From positions 5,325,382 through 5,389,381 of the forward strand of contig NC_084474.1 in the NCBI RefSeq assembly GCF_027409185.1: a stretch of 64,000 bases of DNA, read 5' to 3'. Origin of the DNA: Cynocephalus volans. Taxonomy: Eukaryota; Chordata; Mammalia; Dermoptera; Cynocephalidae. The notes beneath the pieces were generated by a model. The model worked only from the letters and a program-made list of their open reading frames with translations, made no database searches and had not been told where the DNA came from. Both the position numbers and the translations under genes were made by a program. Each line of letters starts with the position of its first letter. Within the stretch, counting starts at the first letter, position 1. Of this stretch, positions 59,780 to 64,000 are shown one piece after another.

Positions 59780-62700
59780 TATGGTTTACTTCTGGGGACC
59801 TGGGAATTGGCCTTGGAATCTTTAAGGTCACCTGTAGGAGTGGTTTTTTTTATTGTCCTGGAAGTGCTGATTGGGGTCCTCCCAGGAGGATTTCTTTTTA
59901 TTTTCATGGCAGTGTAGGTAGTCAGCAATACTTTATAAGGGCCTTCCCAGCAATCTGACAGTCTGTTTTCTCTTCTAAAAAACCTTGATATAAACATGAT
60001 CTCCTGGTCGAAAGGGATGGCAAGTCTTGTCAGTTGGTGAAGGCCATGCCCTTTTTACCTGTTGATAGTATGTTCTAAATATACTAGTTAGTTTTTGTAG
60101 ATAGCTAGTAAAGGCATCAAATTGTTCACCTAGATGCCCAGAGTGTTTAACCTAGGAATGGAAGGTTTAGAAATGCCAGTAGGCACAGGACAACTAAACA
60201 CTATTTCAGAAGGGGTTAAATATCTTCTATTTGTAGTATTCTGGATTTTTATAAGGGCTAGAGGTAATGCTTCTGGCCATTTCAGTCCAGTTTTTTAACA
60301 GACTTTTTCTAAAGTCTGTTTTATGTCTAGATTTTTTGTGTTCCACTTGCCTTGGGGATTGGGAATGGTATGGGATATAAAATTTTAATGAGTACCCTAG
60401 TAGAGGTTTTGTAAGCAAGTGGTTTTTTTCTGCTATAAAATGAGTTCCTTGGTCTGAATCAATCTATAAAGGGATGTCAAAATGAGTAATAATCTAATTA
60501 TCAAAATTTTTTTTAACCACTGCTGTGGTGTTGGTATATCTATTTGGATAGTATTTAGTCCATCCACTAAGCATGCATACAGATGATAACCAAATAGTGA
60601 GAATAGCCTGACACTGGAGGTGAATCTATGAAATCCATTTGGAGCACTGCAGGGGGCAGTGTGAGCCTTGGAGGACTTCCTGAGATATGTTGGTTTCCTC
60701 CGGAAATGTGAGATTTACACTGGGAAATAATTTAGTTAGAAATTTTGTAGATCCCAGAGCAGGACAAATTATTTTTAGTTCCTTAACTTTCCCCTGTCTG
60801 TACATATTTCCCATCTGAAACATAAGTGCAAGCCAAAAGGCTAAAAGAAAGGGGGCCACAGGAAGTGCATTTGGCCCAGTGCATAATGCTTCAGACAGTT
60901 GTCACCCTTTTGTATCCATTTATCTTTTTCAGATTGTGAGGCATTTTCCCAATGACCATTAATTTCAGAGATAAAGTCAGCTTTATACACTGGGTAAAAA
61001 AAGAATGGAGCGGGGGAGCAGTGCTCTTGGCTTTGTACTTAGCAGCCTTGTCTACCCTAATGTTTCCTAGACATGTAGTTATCAGTCTCCCTAGTATGGC
61101 CTGAGCAGTGAACAAAAACAATTTCAGTAGGAAGGTGACTGGCCTGTAATAAGGCAGCAATTACATGCTCATTGGCAGTAGGAGTACCAGCAGAAGTTAA
61201 GATGCTGGCAGGATTGATTGTTCAGTAGGGCTTTTTTGTAGGTGATCTGTCTCCATATAGAGAGGTACTGTATCTTATAAACTTGTAATAGAGCAGACAT
61301 GGCATGGGGAATACAGGAGAAAGAGGGGAACCTGATGTAAGAGTGCCAGCTTTGTCAATTAGGGCAGCAGCTGCTGCTACCACACACAGGCATGGGGACA
61401 TAGCTGCTGCTACAGGGCCCAGCTGGCATGAAAAATGTGCTACAGGATGAATCTGACAGGCAAAGCATTGCCTTAGAATACCCGCAGCAGTTGCATTATT
61501 TTTGTGGCAACATAGGTGAAAAAGTTTACCAAAATTGGGTAAGCCAAGAGCAGGCGATGTGGACAGTGCTAATTTTAAGGCTCCAAAGGAAGTTAGTGTC
61601 TCGGAAGGCCAGAGAATGGGCTTTGAATTGTTGTCTGGAAGGAAGGCATGTAGTGATTTAACAAGAGCAGCAAAATTAGGAATTCATTGGCAGCAATAGC
61701 CAGTTGCCCCTCAAAATTTACGTAGCTGTTTTTTTGTTTTGGGGAGAGGGATGAACAAACTTGACTCAAGACATTTTAGGGTGAGCTTTTGAGTGCCCTG
61801 AGATGTCTTATGTCTTAAATAGGTAACAGCTGTTTACACCCATCAAAGTTTAAATCTGGAGGCTTTATGGCCTCGTTCAGCTAGTGTCTTTAGGAGAATG
61901 AGGGAGTCTGTAAGGTCACCCTGTTTAGTCTGATTATAGATCATCATCATACTGAACAAGGGTGGAGCTTTGGGTAAAGCTTCAGAATTTATGACAGCTT
62001 TAAGGATTTGAGAGTATTGAGGGAGACCCACAATATCCCTGAGATATGAGTCCATGTTAATTGTCTCCCTTTAAATGTAAATGTAAAGAGAAATTGTGAG
62101 TCAAGGTGCAAAGGAGTTAAAAAGAAAGCTGAGCAGGGGTCAATTACTGTGACTTCGTGAGCAGGAATTGTAGTAATAGTAGCTGGACTGGGGAGGACAA
62201 GGTGGTAAGGAATTACAGAGAGGTTTATGGCTCTTGGATCTTGTATGAATTTACAGATTTGTTTCCTGTCTGAATCAAATTCTTTTTTTTTTTTTTTTTT
62301 CTTTGAAACTGGTAAGAGTGAGGTGTTACAGGGTGAGGAAATAAAGACAAGAACAGCCTATTGTAAAAAGGAGTCTATTATAGGTTCCATTCCTTGCTCT
62401 ATATTTCATGAGAGGGGGTACTAGAGCTACTGATGGGAAAGGTTTGTTCCTTTCCTAGGCAATGCCCACAGGCTCTGCACTTAGCAGCACTTCAATTTCA
62501 TTTGCATGTAAAGCCCAGAAACTAGCTGGGACATCTTTTAAGATTGCACCCTCTTTAGAGGAATTTAAACCAAGATGCATTTCATTAGGGAGAGTAGGAA
62601 GTTTGAAGTCTGGTCTGAGGGCAGAGACATATAAACTTCCTTATTACATTGCATGGTGCCATTAAACTTGCATAACAAATCTCTACCTAAAAGGTTTGCT

Positions 62701-62990
62701 GGTGAGGAGTTGGAAACTAAAAAGGCATGGTGGGGATTAAGAGGGCCTTATCAGATAGGTTGCCCAGAGACTTCAACAGCTTGAACAGAATCAGGTAACA
62801 GGTAGAGATAATTCCTGTGAGTGGATAGTAAAGAAGGTCACACCAGTGTCAGTTTTAAAATCCAATTCCTGATCTTCTACTTTAAGTTTAATGGTGGATT
62901 GTGGGGTACAACTAAAGATTAACTGACCCCATCAATCAGTGGAGTACTGCCCCACAGAAGAGGGAAAAACAAACTTTTGAGGGTGTCACG
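59700..62990 (-). pseudogene. ERV pol remnant (protease, RT, RNase H, integrase)
   Basis: The protease D-T-G-x-T box lies near 62845. The RT segment (62055-61843) contains LAERGHKAS, typical of gammaretroviral RT after the catalytic box. The RNase H end, with a DKAAK-type segment, is in the frame 61160-60891. The integrase segment IPYHSQSPRQVE is in 60418-60227, and the C-terminal WEGPYKVLLTT segment in 59997-59701. Each lies in its own short frame, with many stops between. Domain order is complete, which argues against internal rearrangement. Confidence 0.75.
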
Positions 62991-62999
62991 TTCTAGGGA

Positions 63000-63960
63000 G
63001 AGTGTTTTCCTCTTCTTTTTTTTTTTTTGGTTAAATGCAGGACAGTTGTTTTCGCAATGTTTGGGCTTTTTACAATATCTGCAAACATCTGAAGGCAAAG
63101 GAGGAAAGCTTTGTGACTGACCAAAAGAACAAGAAGACTTTATCATTCTTAGACACCTGCCTTTCTCTCTGTCACCTGCCTTTCTTTCTGTAAAGATTTA
63201 ACCTGTAAGGCAAGGACTGTGGATTTCAATTCTTTTTTCCTCTGTGAGCTGTCTTCCAGGAATTGTGTAGCTGCTTCCATTTATAACAGTTAGAGAGTGA
63301 CCAGCCCAACCAACTACTCTGTTTTGGATTTGCCTCTTTATATCAGGAAGATTTTTGACCAGGGTAGAAATTAGATTTCTGTGCTCTGGGCCTTCAGGAT
63401 TTAATGCAGAACGCCTTTGAAAAACTTGTGTAAATCTCTTGAAAAAGGCTTTAGGATATTCTTCCTCCTTCTGAGTACATAATTCAGCCTTAGACCAACT
63501 TAACCTTAGGAAGGAAAGCTGCCGCCATCACCCTTGGGACCCTGAGTGTCAGCATCCAGCTGAGCCATTTCCTTATCGTTTGCCAGAGGGCCAGGGAGGA
63601 GCTCTGGCCATCTGCTCCCCTGTTGGGGGTTGGGTGTGTCCCAGGAGGCCTTCTGGCCAGTCTGATAACTAGTATAATTATGGGTGGGAACTACAGCCCT
63701 AAGTAGCCAGTTTAGGTCTCTATGAGTGGGGTTATGAAGGGCTACTAATCTCTCCAATTCTTCTCTAAATTTGATAGGAGCTTCTGAAAGTGGGAGCAAA
63801 AGGGCTTTGTAATTTAAGAGATCTGCTGCTGTCCAGGGAACATGAATTTTTTGAGGTGGGGTTCCAGGTTACAGTCTCAGGGGGGCATTGCGCAGGGAGG
63901 CCTGGAGCTACCAGTGTCATTACAGAGACCCAGAAAGCAGGTGGAGTTGTGAGCACGGTA
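63000..63960 (-). pseudogene. ERV gag remnant (capsid and nucleocapsid)
   Basis: The frames 63956-63765 and 63799-63506 overlap in different registers. The latter carries a capsid-like segment (FREELERLVALHNPT ... WLLRA). The frame 63146-62919 contains a single zinc knuckle, CRYCKKPKHCENNC, followed by a Lys run. It is broken into at least three frames, so non-functional. Confidence 0.75.
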
Positions 63961-64000
63961 AAATGAGCCTTGCCTTGTGTTCCCAGACTACTTTCTGGCT

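Larger units (their letters stand above)
58235..64000 (-). mobile_element. Degenerate gammaretrovirus-like endogenous provirus (ERV1), antisense to RNF17
   Basis: On the minus strand the order is gag (from beyond the right edge to about 63000), protease, reverse transcriptase, RNase H, integrase (to about 59700), then an uncertain env-like remainder to about 58235. Recognisable marks are a capsid-like segment at 63799-63506, a CX2CX4HX4C zinc knuckle near 63090, a protease D-T-G near 62845, a Y-x-D-D-type catalytic box near 61940-61956 in a frame different from its surroundings, and an integrase C-terminal GPY-type segment near 59900. The reading frames are broken by stops and frameshifts. 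The provirus cannot encode functional proteins. The 5' LTR lies outside the window and the 3' LTR was not identified. Confidence 0.8.

Overview
The window is mammalian nuclear DNA with a eukaryotic intron-exon layout. It is dense in L1, L2, MaLR and tRNA-derived SINEs. The SINEs (for example 1092-1259, 18217-18367, 41370-41539, 34280-34389) have a tRNA-Ile-like head with clear A and B boxes and match the CYN/t-SINE family known from flying lemurs. No Alu or B1 is seen. The likely source is therefore a colugo (Dermoptera). This assignment is inference from family recognition, not a database search.

Layout. Positions 1-28200 are a nested repeat graveyard: several L1 copies in both orientations, interrupted by composite VNTR-bearing retroelements, SINEs, Tigger-type DNA transposons, a MaLR LTR, a retrocopy with its own target-site duplication, a degenerate minisatellite and a solo ERV1-type LTR. 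Positions 29145-30559 hold two degraded exons of a P-type ATPase that best fits ATP12A (non-gastric H+/K+-ATPase). From 36484 rightwards lies the 5' part of RNF17 (RING finger and Tudor protein of the germline). Its first 11 coding exons are intact, in frame (441 codons plus one base) and joined by GT-AG introns. Positions 57000-64000 are intron 11 of RNF17 and carry a broken gammaretrovirus-like provirus in antisense orientation.

How it fits together. ATP12A followed by RNF17 in the same orientation is the arrangement I know from human 13q12, so the two features support each other. RNF17 starts in a CpG-rich segment with two inverted CCAAT boxes 68-96 bp before the start codon. The ATPase remnant has frame-breaking deletions in both surviving exons, and the exons expected between and after them are not visible, which suggests loss of ATP12A in this lineage or a dead paralogue.

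Most interesting structure. Three elements (1-1070, 11208-13129, 14971-16958) share an L1-like 5' module, an ~80-bp VNTR that differs in copy number between copies, a linker, a short piece of L1 ORF2 endonuclease and a G-rich 3' tail. Two of them are bounded by clear target-site duplications. A fourth (1865-3419) shares a diverged 5' module but has an unrelated ~102-bp VNTR and another 3' end. They look like a non-autonomous family built on the same plan as hominoid SVA/LAVA elements but from different parts.
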